Origin: Fimbriimonadaceae bacterium
GTDB lineage: Bacteria > Armatimonadota > Fimbriimonadia > Fimbriimonadales > Fimbriimonadaceae
Direction of reading: 5' to 3'
Assembly: GCA_019694835.1 (NCBI GenBank)
Contig: JAIBBE010000160.1
Location: forward strand, 1-64,000
Length of the DNA: 64,000 bases
The notes beneath the pieces are model-generated. The model saw only the letters and a program-made list of their open reading frames with translations. It was not told the DNA's origin and searched no databases. Below are positions 31,826 through 39,935 of the stretch, one piece after another. A program made the position numbers and the translations under genes. Position 1 is the first letter of the stretch, and every line of letters starts with the position of its first letter.

Positions 31826-33271
31826 CTAAGTCCCGTCCGCCGCCTGTAGAGCGCGGGCAAGGCGCTCGCGGGCCGTGCGCCGAAGTCCGACGATACGGCA
31901 GGCCGTCACACCATAGCGCGCCCCAATCGCGGCATCGTCCATCGGCAGATCATCCCACCGTGCCTCCAATTCGGCGACCGGCATGGCCACGGCGAGGGCG
32001 ATTTCGGGGCGTGAGGCGATGCCGAGTTCCGGCAGCAGCCCCAGCACACCTCGACCGAGCGGGTCGCGCAGATTGAGGAGCAGGGCGGCTCGGTGCAGCG
32101 GCGATAGACCGTGAATCGCGTCCCAAAGCGCTCGCAGATGAGCACGCTGCTCGGTGGATGCGAAGGTGTCCTGGCTGGGATCGACCGCGCGCTCCAGCGG
32201 CCCGTTCTCGCCAAACTCGGAGTCGAGCGTGGTCTGCGCGTTCGTGCACCCCAGCGCCGCCGCCATCAACGTCACCGCGCTCGAGAACGCGATCGGTTGG
32301 CCGAGGAAATTGAAGAGCAAGGTCAACTGCTCGCGCAAGGACTGCGAACGGTCCGCCCCGATCGTCTCGAGAACCAGCTCAGGATGCTCGCAGAGAGTGG
32401 CGCGGGCATCTTGCCCGCGCTGCGAAGCTTCGGCGTGCAGACGCGAGTTTTCGGCCGTTTGGGAGTCCGCTTGCCGGCAAGATGCCAGCGGTACAGGCCC
32501 CGTGGCGCGGCCGTCCCGCCCGCGCTGGGAAGCTTCGGCGTGCAGACGCGAATCTTCGGTCAATTGGGAGTCCGCTTGCCGGCAAGATGCCAGCGGTACA
32601 GGCCCCGTGGCGCGGCCGTCCCGCCCGCGCTGGGAAGCTTCGACGTGCAGACGCGAATCTTCGGTCAATTGGGAGTCCGCTTGCCGGCAAGATGCCAGCG
32701 GTACAGGCCCCGTGGCGCGGCCGTCCCGCCCGCGCTGAGAAGCTTCGGCGTGCAGACGCGAATCTTCGGTCAATTGGGAGTGCGCTTGCCGGCAGGTTGC
32801 CTGCGGTACGGGGGAGAGCCATTCAGCGAGGCCAACCACCAAGGTCCCATCTGCCGCCCGCCACATCGCCAGCGATGGCGTGCTCTTGATCGCGTAGCGC
32901 ATGTTGGCGGCGAGTTTGGCCGTCAGGGGGCGGTTGCGGTTGTTTCGGTTGTGAGCCGCGTTGCGAGCGATCTGTTCGGCGTAGGCGCCCAGACTGGCGA
33001 TGTCCAAAGCGCCCTCGGTTCGACCCTTCCGCAGGCGTCCGAGGAGATTAAGGGTGACCTCGGCCTTGAGGTCCTCGGCGTCATCGAACGGAATGCCATA
33101 CGACTTGCTGGCGACCCGTATGACGGCGCGGCGAACCGCTTCGCGAACGTGTTTTTCGAACAGTTCGCCGAGCAGCTGATTGGCCCGAACGTCGTCGCGC
33201 TCACCTGCGTAGCGCTGCAGCATGCCGTCGAGGCCCCGGTTGGATGGTTGAATTGCGAAGGTTCCTGCCAT
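31826..33271 (-). CDS. Sigma-70-like factor with a 105-bp tandem-repeat insert
   Basis: A 481-aa protein. Residues about 1-120 resemble sigma region 2 (GELFEKHVREAVRRAVIRVA, DDAEDLKAEVTLNLLGRL, LGAYAEQIARNAAHNRNNRN) and the last ~130 resemble region 4 (GLSPLHRAALLLNLRD, MDDAAIGARYGVTACRIVGL). Between them residues about 153-291 are a low-complexity insert of 35-residue repeats (RQADSQLTEDSRLHAEASQR type), translated from the DNA repeat at 32398-32813. AAGGAG lies 7 bases before the ATG. Sigma-like assignment is by eye; DNA-binding role is inferred. Confidence 0.6.
   Translation of the reverse strand: MAGTFAIQPSNRGLDGMLQRYAGERDDVRANQLLGELFEKHVREAVRRAVIRVASKSYGIPFDDAEDLKAEVTLNLLGRLRKGRTEGALDIASLGAYAEQIARNAAHNRNNRNRPLTAKLAANMRYAIKSTPSLAMWRAADGTLVVGLAEWLSPVPQATCRQAHSQLTEDSRLHAEASQRGRDGRATGPVPLASCRQADSQLTEDSRLHVEASQRGRDGRATGPVPLASCRQADSQLTEDSRLHAEASQRGRDGRATGPVPLASCRQADSQTAENSRLHAEASQRGQDARATLCEHPELVLETIGADRSQSLREQLTLLFNFLGQPIAFSSAVTLMAAALGCTNAQTTLDSEFGENGPLERAVDPSQDTFASTEQRAHLRALWDAIHGLSPLHRAALLLNLRDPLGRGVLGLLPELGIASRPEIALAVAMPVAELEARWDDLPMDDAAIGARYGVTACRIVGLRRTARERLARALQAADGT
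32398..32813 (-). repeat. 105-bp tandem repeats inside the sigma-like gene
   Basis: Three near-identical 105-bp units start at 32461, 32566 and 32671, flanked by partial units (32398-32460 and 32776-32813). Each unit contains the 22-base dispersed element (32473-32494, 32578-32599, 32683-32704, with a variant at 32788-32809) and a 27-base element (32500-32526 and copies) that recurs exactly, inverted, at 47227-47253. The 35-codon period keeps the frame open. Confidence 0.9.
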
Positions 33272-33551
33272 GTGAGTTCTCCTTAAAGCGAGTTGCTTCT
33301 AGGATCGGGCAGAAATGCGCGGCGCGCCGTGAGGGCGGTACCCGAGAGCGCGTGATCTGGGTCACGCGGGCCGAAATCTCTCCCGTGCCCCAGGGACTCC
33401 TACCAGGTCTCATCAAAACCTGGCAAAAACCCGTAAATCACCGTATTCTTACTGGGCAACTGGTAATCCGGACAGGGAATAAGACCTTCGTAACCGCTAA
33501 ACATGCCGGGATCACGGAAGAGCGAACCCGGCCACGAACACGGAGGAAAAG

Positions 33552-34997
33552 ATGTCTACTTTTCGCGTAAACACCAACATCACAGCCATGAATGCCCTGA
33601 GAAATCTGGGCAACACCAACAACGAATTCGGCCTGTCCATCAATAAGCTCTCGACCGGCCTGCGGATCAACTCCGCCGCCGACGATCCCGCCGGGCTCAT
33701 CGTCTCGGAGGCCTTCCGAGCGCAGATTTCCGGCATCGACCAGGCAATGCGCAACAACCAGGACGCGATCAACTTCGCCAAGACGGCAGAAGGCGCTCTC
33801 GACGAAGTCAACCGACTGCTCCGCGATGCACGATCCCTCGCCGTCGCCTCGGGCAACTCGGCAACCCTGACCGACGCTCAGAAGCAGGCCAACCAGGCTC
33901 AGCTCAGCTCGATCGCCTCGTCCATCACACGAATTTCGACTCAGACTCAGTTCGGCACCAAGAAGCTGCTCGACGGCTCGTCGGGGACCTATGCAGCCAG
34001 CACCAGCGGCGCAAACGTATCAGCCATGTCGTTCAGCGGCGTCTTCAACGGCCAAGCCGTCACGACCAACAGCGTCATCACCCTCTCCAACATCTCGGCG
34101 GCGACCAAGGCCAGCCTCACCGGCACTCGAACGTTCGCCGCCGCGACGACGACGATGGCGAATGCAGGCTCGTTCACGGTTAATGGCGTGACCTTCAGCG
34201 TCGCCACGACCGACACCGTTGGCGATGTCCTGGCCCGGATCAACAATGCTGGCGAGCAGACCGGTGTCACCGCATCGTGGACCGCGAACGCTGGCTTTAC
34301 GCTGACTTCAAACGCCTACGGATCTGCCGCCAAGGTTGACCTGATCGACTCGAACGGTATCCTCCGAGCAGCGGCCGGCACGCAGTCCAGCACGGGTGGC
34401 GATGCCAGTGCCGACGTGACCATCGATATCGATGGCGCGGGAACCCTGGCCACCGTCACATTCGACAAGGGAAGCGGCCTGACCCTGCGAGACCGCGATG
34501 GCAACGTCATCGAGCTGACGGTCGCTGGAAACGGTACGGCGGCGGGTGGTGCTTGGGGCCAGGTCAACGTCGGTCAGTCCATCTTCCAGATCGGGGCCAA
34601 TGCCGGGCAAACGACGAGCCTCTCGCTCCAAAACTACTCGGCGAGCAACCTCGGCATCGGCTCGGTGGCGGGCAAGAACCTCGGCAACATCGATCTGCTC
34701 TCCCAATCGAGTTCGACTGACGCCCTCAAGGTCATCGACCGCGCTATCCAGGACATCTCAGAAGCTCGAGGCCGCATCGGCAACTTCCAGCGCAACGTGC
34801 TGGAGTCGAACAACCGATCTCTCGCCGTCAGCCGCGAAAATCTCGCCTCGACCGAATCGTCGATCCGAGACGTGGATGTCGCCAGCGAAATGACCACCTA
34901 CACGAAACTGCAGATCCTCCAGCAGAGCGGCCTGTCCGTCCTTGCCCAGGCCAATTCCGGCCCGCAAGCAGTCCTCTCGCTCCTCCGAGGCGGCTAG
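33552..34997 (+). CDS. fliC: Flagellin
   Basis: A 481-aa flagellin, the filament subunit exported through the flagellar apparatus. The N-terminal D0/D1 region (residues 1-145: FRVNTNITAMNALRNLG, LSTGLRINSAADDPAGL) and C-terminal D1/D0 region (about 395-481: IDRAIQDISEARGRIGNFQR, NLASTESSIRDVDVASEMT, ILQQSGLSVLAQAN) are canonical. The centre (145-390) is a Thr/Ala/Gly-rich surface domain with a flagellin-IN-like piece (GSFTVNGVTFSVATTDTVGD). GGAGG lies 7 bases before the ATG. The 280 bases upstream should hold its promoter; I could not identify a clear sigma-28 site. No other flagellar gene is adjacent. Confidence 0.95.
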   Translation: MSTFRVNTNITAMNALRNLGNTNNEFGLSINKLSTGLRINSAADDPAGLIVSEAFRAQISGIDQAMRNNQDAINFAKTAEGALDEVNRLLRDARSLAVASGNSATLTDAQKQANQAQLSSIASSITRISTQTQFGTKKLLDGSSGTYAASTSGANVSAMSFSGVFNGQAVTTNSVITLSNISAATKASLTGTRTFAAATTTMANAGSFTVNGVTFSVATTDTVGDVLARINNAGEQTGVTASWTANAGFTLTSNAYGSAAKVDLIDSNGILRAAAGTQSSTGGDASADVTIDIDGAGTLATVTFDKGSGLTLRDRDGNVIELTVAGNGTAAGGAWGQVNVGQSIFQIGANAGQTTSLSLQNYSASNLGIGSVAGKNLGNIDLLSQSSSTDALKVIDRAIQDISEARGRIGNFQRNVLESNNRSLAVSRENLASTESSIRDVDVASEMTTYTKLQILQQSGLSVLAQANSGPQAVLSLLRGG

Positions 34998-35029
34998 TTC
35001 GTCACGACTTGACTCCTACGCGAAAAAGA

Positions 35030-35050
35030 CGGCCCGGGTCTCCCGGGTCG
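35030..35050 (+). terminator. Terminator of the flagellin gene
   Basis: A 9-bp stem with one G-T pair (35030-35038 with 35042-35050, 3-base loop) preceded by AAAAAG and followed by CTTTCGCATTTTG, starting 33 bases after the flagellin stop. Intrinsic-type terminator. Confidence 0.75.
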
Positions 35051-35071
35051 GCTTTCGCATTTTGAGGTCTC

Positions 35072-35291
35072 GTACCGCTGGCGTCCCGCTTGCATTCGGT
35101 CTCCCGGTGATTGAAAGCTCTCGCCGTCACCTCTCCCCCAACCCCTCTCCTCCGCCACCACGACTTCCGCCGACGGAGTTTGCGGGGCGCAGGAGAGGGG
35201 AGCCCTGTACCGCTGGTGTCCCGCCGGCATCCCCGACAACGCAACAGACGCCAAGCGGACGGTCCGGATGCCGGCGGGACGCCAGCGGGAC
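35072..35291. repeat. Cluster of dispersed GC-rich repeats between flagellin and the transporter gene
   Basis: Three copies of the 22-base element: two inverted (35072-35093 and 35207-35228) and one direct (35270-35291), the last with GGGAC in place of GGTAC. Between them lie CT/GA-rich tracts (35122-35200) like those next to the copies in the glycosyltransferase gene. The stretch 34998-35313 holds no gene. Confidence 0.8.
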
Positions 35292-35313
35292 GGTTTCGGC
35301 CAAACTTAGCGCC

Positions 35314-37734
35314 ATGACCGTCGCGCGGGTTGTGGCCGGACTGCTTTTGCTCGTCGCCACATGGGCGCGGGCGGAGCCGGTGACGATTCGGATGATGGCG
35401 GGGCCGAGTTGGGGGATTCCGCCGAAGGAAGCAGTCGACCCACGCTCGCTCGCGAGACGGGCGGTATTTGAGGAATTCCAGCGTCAAAACCCCGACATCC
35501 GGGTCGAAAACTCGGGCGGACTCACGATCTCCGGCGACCGCGCGGACAGCATGTTCCTGATGTCGATGGCGGGCGACACCGCGCCGGACGTGTTCTATGT
35601 GAACTTCCGGCAATACTACAACTACATCGACCAGGGCTTCTGCCGCAAGCTCGATGACCTGATCCAACGCGACCCGACCTCGGTCGAGCGCTGCAATCCG
35701 GTGATCATGAAGGTGGTGCGGAGCTATGACGGCAACGTCTACTCGATCCCGTGGTTCCAAGTCGCGCAGGGGCTTTACTATCGGAAGGACCATTTCGTGG
35801 AAGCCGGGCTCGACCCGAACAAGCCGCCGAAAGATTGGGACGAGTTCTATCGCTACGCCCAAATCCTGACCGAGAAGAACTCCTCGCGGGCCGCATTCAA
35901 GTTCGGGGCCGATATCGGGAGCAAGGCCTACTACTGGTCGAACTTCGTGTGGCAAGCGGGTGGCGAAGTCGTAAAGGAAGCCGAGGGTGGCAAGTGGAAA
36001 GCAGCCGTCGCCAGCGAAGCCGGAGTCAAGGCGCTTGAGTTCTTCCGCAAGCTGACCGTCAACAAGTGGCAAGGCGACGACGGCAAGACCTACGGCCCCG
36101 CTGCGGGCATCACGAGTGCGCTGAGCAGCGATATTAACGACGGCAAGGTGTCGATGTGGCTGTCCTACACCAACGACATCATGCTCAACACGAGCCAGGT
36201 GAACCCGGCTCTGGTCGGGGTCGCCCAACTCCCGGCCGGTCCGGCTGGACACGCGAACGAGATCAATGCGGGCATGTGGGCGATCAATTCGACGGTGAAG
36301 GATCCCGCCAAGATCGAGGCGTGCTGGAAGTTCATTAAGTTCTTCGCGGGCGAGCAAGCTGCCGAGGTCTCCACCAAGCGCTTTGTCGAACTCGGAATGG
36401 GTTCGATGGTCAATCCGGTTTTGCTCAAGAAATTTGGCTTCGCTGACCTCGTCAGCAGCGTCGACCCCGCCTACATCAGAGCAAACGAGGAACTGTTCAA
36501 AACCGGCCACCCCGAGCCTTATGGCCGAAACTGCCAGCAGGTCTATACCGTGCTCGACTCGGCTCTAGACCGGGCGATGCTCGAGCCCGACACGCCCGCG
36601 ATGGAGATCCTCCAGCAGGTGAGCAAGGAGATGGACCGTAAGCTCCTCGGCTACACCCCGCCGGAGGAACTGGCCCGACAGCGAGGCTGGGCGATGGGGA
36701 TTTTCGTCTGCCTGGTCATCGTCATCGGCGTGCTGCTCGCGCGGGCCTGGACGAAGGCGCGAGCGGCCGCGATTGCCTTGGGCGGCCAACCCGCGACGAC
36801 TTTTCACAAGCGCAAGCGCGCGTTGCAAGTGCTGACCTTCGGCATCCTTCCGGCTGGACTTTCGATCCTTGTCTGGGCGTACTATCCGCTGTTTCGCGGC
36901 CTGGTAATCGCGTTCCAAGACTACCGGCTGCTCGAAGGCTCGAAATGGGTCGGGTTCGACAACTTCATCTCCGTCTTCACCCAGCCGATCTTCTACCGCT
37001 CGCTTTTCAACAGCTTCCTCTACGTCGGCATGAGCCTCGTGATCGGGTTCCTTTTGCCGATCTTCCTGGCCCTTAGCCTCAACGAAATCCCGCGCCTGAA
37101 GGTGTTCTTCCGGACCGTCTTCTACCTGCCCGCGATGACGAGCCCGATTGTGGTTGCGTTCCTGTGGCGGCAGTTCTACGACAAGAGCGATAAGGGCTTG
37201 CTGAACGTGGTGCTTGCGCCATTCATCGGCGTGGTCAACCCGGTCCTTGACTTCCTGCACATCGCGCCGATCAACGCGACGCACGACTGGCTCGGCGATC
37301 CGTCCCTGGCGATGTTCGCGGTTGTTTTGCCCGGCATTTGGGCCGGGGCGGGGCCAGGATCAATTCTGTATCTAGCCGCGCTGAAGAACATCCCTGAAGA
37401 GCGTTATGAGGCTGCAGACCTCGACGGGGCGACGTGGTGGCAGAAGATTCGCTACATCACCATGCCCGGCCTCAAGCCCCTGATCCTGATCAACCTGCTC
37501 GGCGTCTTCATCGCCGGCTTCAAGGCAATGGAGAACGTTTTTGTCCTGACCGGCGGCGGTCCGCTGTACTCCACGCACACCATCGGGCTGGAGATCTGGA
37601 CGAACGCCTTCATGTTCCTCAAGTTCGGCTACGCCACTGCTGCCGCCTGGGTCATGGGCGCGATCCTGGTCGGCTTCACACTGATCCAGATCAAAAACCT
37701 GACGAAGATGCGGTTCACGGCGGCCAAGCTCTAG
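35314..37734 (+). CDS. Fused extracellular solute-binding protein and MalF-type ABC permease
   Basis: An 806-aa fusion. A signal sequence (VARVVAGLLLLVATWARAEP) leads a family-1 solute-binding domain (about 20-450: DTAPDVFYVNFRQYYNYIDQ, YSIPWFQVAQGLYYRKDHF, MWLSYTNDIML, AGMWAINSTVKD). A membrane anchor (WAMGIFVCLVIVIGVLLARAW) and a MalF-like permease of six helices follow, with the EAA-loop EERYEAADLDGATWWQKIRYITMPGL cut at its core EAADLDGA. Probably sugar uptake in which the binding protein is tethered to the permease. No MalG or ATPase gene is adjacent. The ATG at 35314 is chosen because upstream sequence is repeat DNA. Confidence 0.88.
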   Translation: MTVARVVAGLLLLVATWARAEPVTIRMMAGPSWGIPPKEAVDPRSLARRAVFEEFQRQNPDIRVENSGGLTISGDRADSMFLMSMAGDTAPDVFYVNFRQYYNYIDQGFCRKLDDLIQRDPTSVERCNPVIMKVVRSYDGNVYSIPWFQVAQGLYYRKDHFVEAGLDPNKPPKDWDEFYRYAQILTEKNSSRAAFKFGADIGSKAYYWSNFVWQAGGEVVKEAEGGKWKAAVASEAGVKALEFFRKLTVNKWQGDDGKTYGPAAGITSALSSDINDGKVSMWLSYTNDIMLNTSQVNPALVGVAQLPAGPAGHANEINAGMWAINSTVKDPAKIEACWKFIKFFAGEQAAEVSTKRFVELGMGSMVNPVLLKKFGFADLVSSVDPAYIRANEELFKTGHPEPYGRNCQQVYTVLDSALDRAMLEPDTPAMEILQQVSKEMDRKLLGYTPPEELARQRGWAMGIFVCLVIVIGVLLARAWTKARAAAIALGGQPATTFHKRKRALQVLTFGILPAGLSILVWAYYPLFRGLVIAFQDYRLLEGSKWVGFDNFISVFTQPIFYRSLFNSFLYVGMSLVIGFLLPIFLALSLNEIPRLKVFFRTVFYLPAMTSPIVVAFLWRQFYDKSDKGLLNVVLAPFIGVVNPVLDFLHIAPINATHDWLGDPSLAMFAVVLPGIWAGAGPGSILYLAALKNIPEERYEAADLDGATWWQKIRYITMPGLKPLILINLLGVFIAGFKAMENVFVLTGGGPLYSTHTIGLEIWTNAFMFLKFGYATAAAWVMGAILVGFTLIQIKNLTKMRFTAAKL

Positions 37735-37940
37735 ATTCCTAAAGCAAGGCTCGTTGACGCCCCGTGCCGGGACATATTGCAAAACCCAGCACTATCACAA
37801 TGGGCAATGTCGGCGGGCGGGCCTATCATGTTCGTACAGGTCGCCCTCGCAGGAACCACTTCGGGCTGAGGCTCCACTGTCTCATATCCAGCGCGAGTCC
37901 TACACTGTCCACTTTGCCCGAAGCGCGATGGAGCGGCCTG

Positions 37941-38588
37941 TTACTGGATTGCAGCCAGGAAACGGCTCAGTTTCTCGGGGTCGAGGCTGCCGTTCGTCCG
38001 GACGCCACTGCAGATATCGAGTCCGTACGGGCCTACTCGATCCAACGCTTCGTTGACGTTGTCGGCTTTCAGGCCACCGGCGAGGAACACAGGGATTCGC
38101 GACTGCTCGACAATGGCGCGGCTGACCGTCCAATCGTGGACACGTCCAGTGCCACCGAGTTCCTTCACAGCTAGGTTCGGATTGCCAGAGTCCAGCAACA
38201 AGGCATCGACTTCGGGCGCGACCGCAAGCGCTTCATCCAGAGATTCGGGCCCCGTAACGTGGATGACCTGAACCTGCTTGAGTGCGGGAAGTGCCTCGCG
38301 AATCATCTGGTGCGCACCGGGCACAAGTTCGTCGACGAACTGGGCGGTCGATACGCCGGTTCGTCGGACTTGGGCAATGATGGGGTCAGAATCGGACTTG
38401 CTCGTCAGCAGAAAGGTCGCGACGGGTGGCGGGGCAAAGCGTGCTACTGCGGCGATCGTGTCCTCATCGATCACGCCCGGCCCGCTCGGCATGGCCGACA
38501 CGAGGCCGAGGGCGTCAACGCCGTGCCCAATCGCGATGCGAGCCTCATCGACTCCGGCGATGCAGCAGACTTTGACCCGAACCCTCAA
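37941..38588 (-). CDS. trpF: Phosphoribosylanthranilate isomerase
   Basis: A 215-aa TIM-barrel enzyme of tryptophan synthesis (phosphoribosylanthranilate to CdRP). It begins VRVKVCCIAGVDEARIAIGHG, where Cys in KVC(C)I is the usual catalytic base, followed by ALGLV, VQVIHVTG, DALLLDSG, GGTGRVHDW and FLAGGLKADNV, with final SGVRTNGSLDPEKL for phosphate binding. I place the start at the TTG at 38588, which overlaps the stop of the upstream aminotransferase gene (TTGA) and gives a normal length. Confidence 0.9.
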   Translation of the reverse strand: MRVRVKVCCIAGVDEARIAIGHGVDALGLVSAMPSGPGVIDEDTIAAVARFAPPPVATFLLTSKSDSDPIIAQVRRTGVSTAQFVDELVPGAHQMIREALPALKQVQVIHVTGPESLDEALAVAPEVDALLLDSGNPNLAVKELGGTGRVHDWTVSRAIVEQSRIPVFLAGGLKADNVNEALDRVGPYGLDICSGVRTNGSLDPEKLSRFLAAIQ

Positions 38589-39808
38589 AAGACAACGGCT
38601 GCCGCCTGATCCACGGTTCGGCCCGGGTAGGTCGCTAGGGCGTGACGCAGGCATTCCATCGCCTCGCGTAGGTCGCCGCGATGGAGGACATAGGCGATTC
38701 GAACTTCATCCTTACCCAGCCCTTCTGTCTCGTAGAAGCCGGTGCCGGGTGCGAGCATGACGGTCTTGCCCTGATACGAGAACTCCTCGAGGAGCCACTG
38801 GCAGAACCGATCGCAATCGTCGATGGGGAGTCGGACGGTCGCGTAAAAGGCACCGTCGACGTTCGGACACACGACGCCGTTCATCGAGCGAAGCTCACTG
38901 ACGAGCAAATCGCGCCTCGCCCGATATTCCTCTCGAACCTGATCGAAGTAGGTTTGGGGTGTTTCCAGCGCCCCCTCCACTCCGACCTGCTCAATCGTCG
39001 GCGGTGCGAGCCGAGCTTGGCCGAAGCGCAAGGCGGCGCTCATGACATCCGAGTTTCGAGATGCGAGGAAGCCGATTCGAGCCCCGCAAAGGCTGTAACG
39101 CTTGCTGACCGAATCGATCATCACCGCGTGGGCCTCCAAGTCCGCGAGTTGGAGGACCGAGGGCATGTCCACGCCGGAGTAGTTGAATTCGCGGTAAACC
39201 TCGTCGGCAATCAGGAAGAGGTCGTTCTTCTTGACGATTCCGGCGAGCTCCTCGAGCTGCGGACGGTCGTAGATGGTGCCGGTCGGGTTGCCCGGGTTGC
39301 AGATCATGATCGCTTTGGTCTTCGGTGAAATGCGCCGAGCAAACTCCTCGGTATCGGGCAGGGCGAAGTTGTTTTCGATCCGGGTCGTGATCGGAACAAC
39401 CTTGACATCGGACTCGCAAGCAAACCCAAGATAGTTGGCGTAAAGGGGCTCGGGAACGATGACCTCGTCGCCCGGATTGAGGCAGGCCATCAAGGCGAAG
39501 CGAACCGCCTCGGAACCGGCGGTCGTCACCATGATCTGCCCCTCGCCCAGGTAAATCCCGCGCTCGGCATAGAACTGAAGGGCGCGAGACCGCAGGGAGG
39601 GGATTCCCGCCGAGTGGCTGTACTCGACGACCCTATGGCTGAAATTGTGGATAGCCTTCCAAAACTCCGCAGGTGACTCGATGTCCGGTTGACCGATATT
39701 CAGATGGAAGATCTTGGTCCCATGTGCCTTCGCGGCTTCGGCGTAGGGCATGAGCCGCCGAATCGGAGAAGCGGGCATTTCCACGGCACGCTGCGAGACA
39801 TGAGGCAT
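38585..39808 (-). CDS. Class I/II pyridoxal-phosphate aminotransferase
   Basis: A 407-aa aspartate-aminotransferase-fold enzyme. Visible: NIGQPDIESP near the N terminus, TTAGSEAVRFALMAC, CNPGNPTGTIYDRPQLEEL, LIADEVYREF and the PLP-lysine motif MIDSVSKRYSLCGARIG. The C-terminal GKDEVRIAYVLHRGDL carries the substrate-binding arginine. It is translationally coupled to trpF; it may serve an amino-acid route such as aspartate or aromatic transamination, but the substrate cannot be read from the sequence. Confidence 0.88.
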   Translation of the reverse strand: MPHVSQRAVEMPASPIRRLMPYAEAAKAHGTKIFHLNIGQPDIESPAEFWKAIHNFSHRVVEYSHSAGIPSLRSRALQFYAERGIYLGEGQIMVTTAGSEAVRFALMACLNPGDEVIVPEPLYANYLGFACESDVKVVPITTRIENNFALPDTEEFARRISPKTKAIMICNPGNPTGTIYDRPQLEELAGIVKKNDLFLIADEVYREFNYSGVDMPSVLQLADLEAHAVMIDSVSKRYSLCGARIGFLASRNSDVMSAALRFGQARLAPPTIEQVGVEGALETPQTYFDQVREEYRARRDLLVSELRSMNGVVCPNVDGAFYATVRLPIDDCDRFCQWLLEEFSYQGKTVMLAPGTGFYETEGLGKDEVRIAYVLHRGDLREAMECLRHALATYPGRTVDQAAAVVF

Positions 39809-39935
39809 GTCTCATTATACGTTTCGCCCGGCATTGCCAGGTTCAACGGCACCATGCCGCCCATTGCTTGCCCCATTCATCTCAACAACCTTCGGATGGA
39901 CTCAAATTCGCCAAACATTAGTAACGGGACTGGGC

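Noticed and set aside
32398..32813. CRISPR array
   Set aside because: Units are contiguous 105-bp direct repeats with no unique spacers, lie in frame in a gene and no cas1/cas2 genes are near; the Cas4-like nucleases are far away and lack Cas partners.
32111..33286. Plus-strand 391-aa frame opposite the sigma-like gene
   Set aside because: Repeat-driven shadow: the 105-bp units have no stops on either strand, which keeps it open; the minus-strand gene has a ribosome binding site and sigma-like regions.
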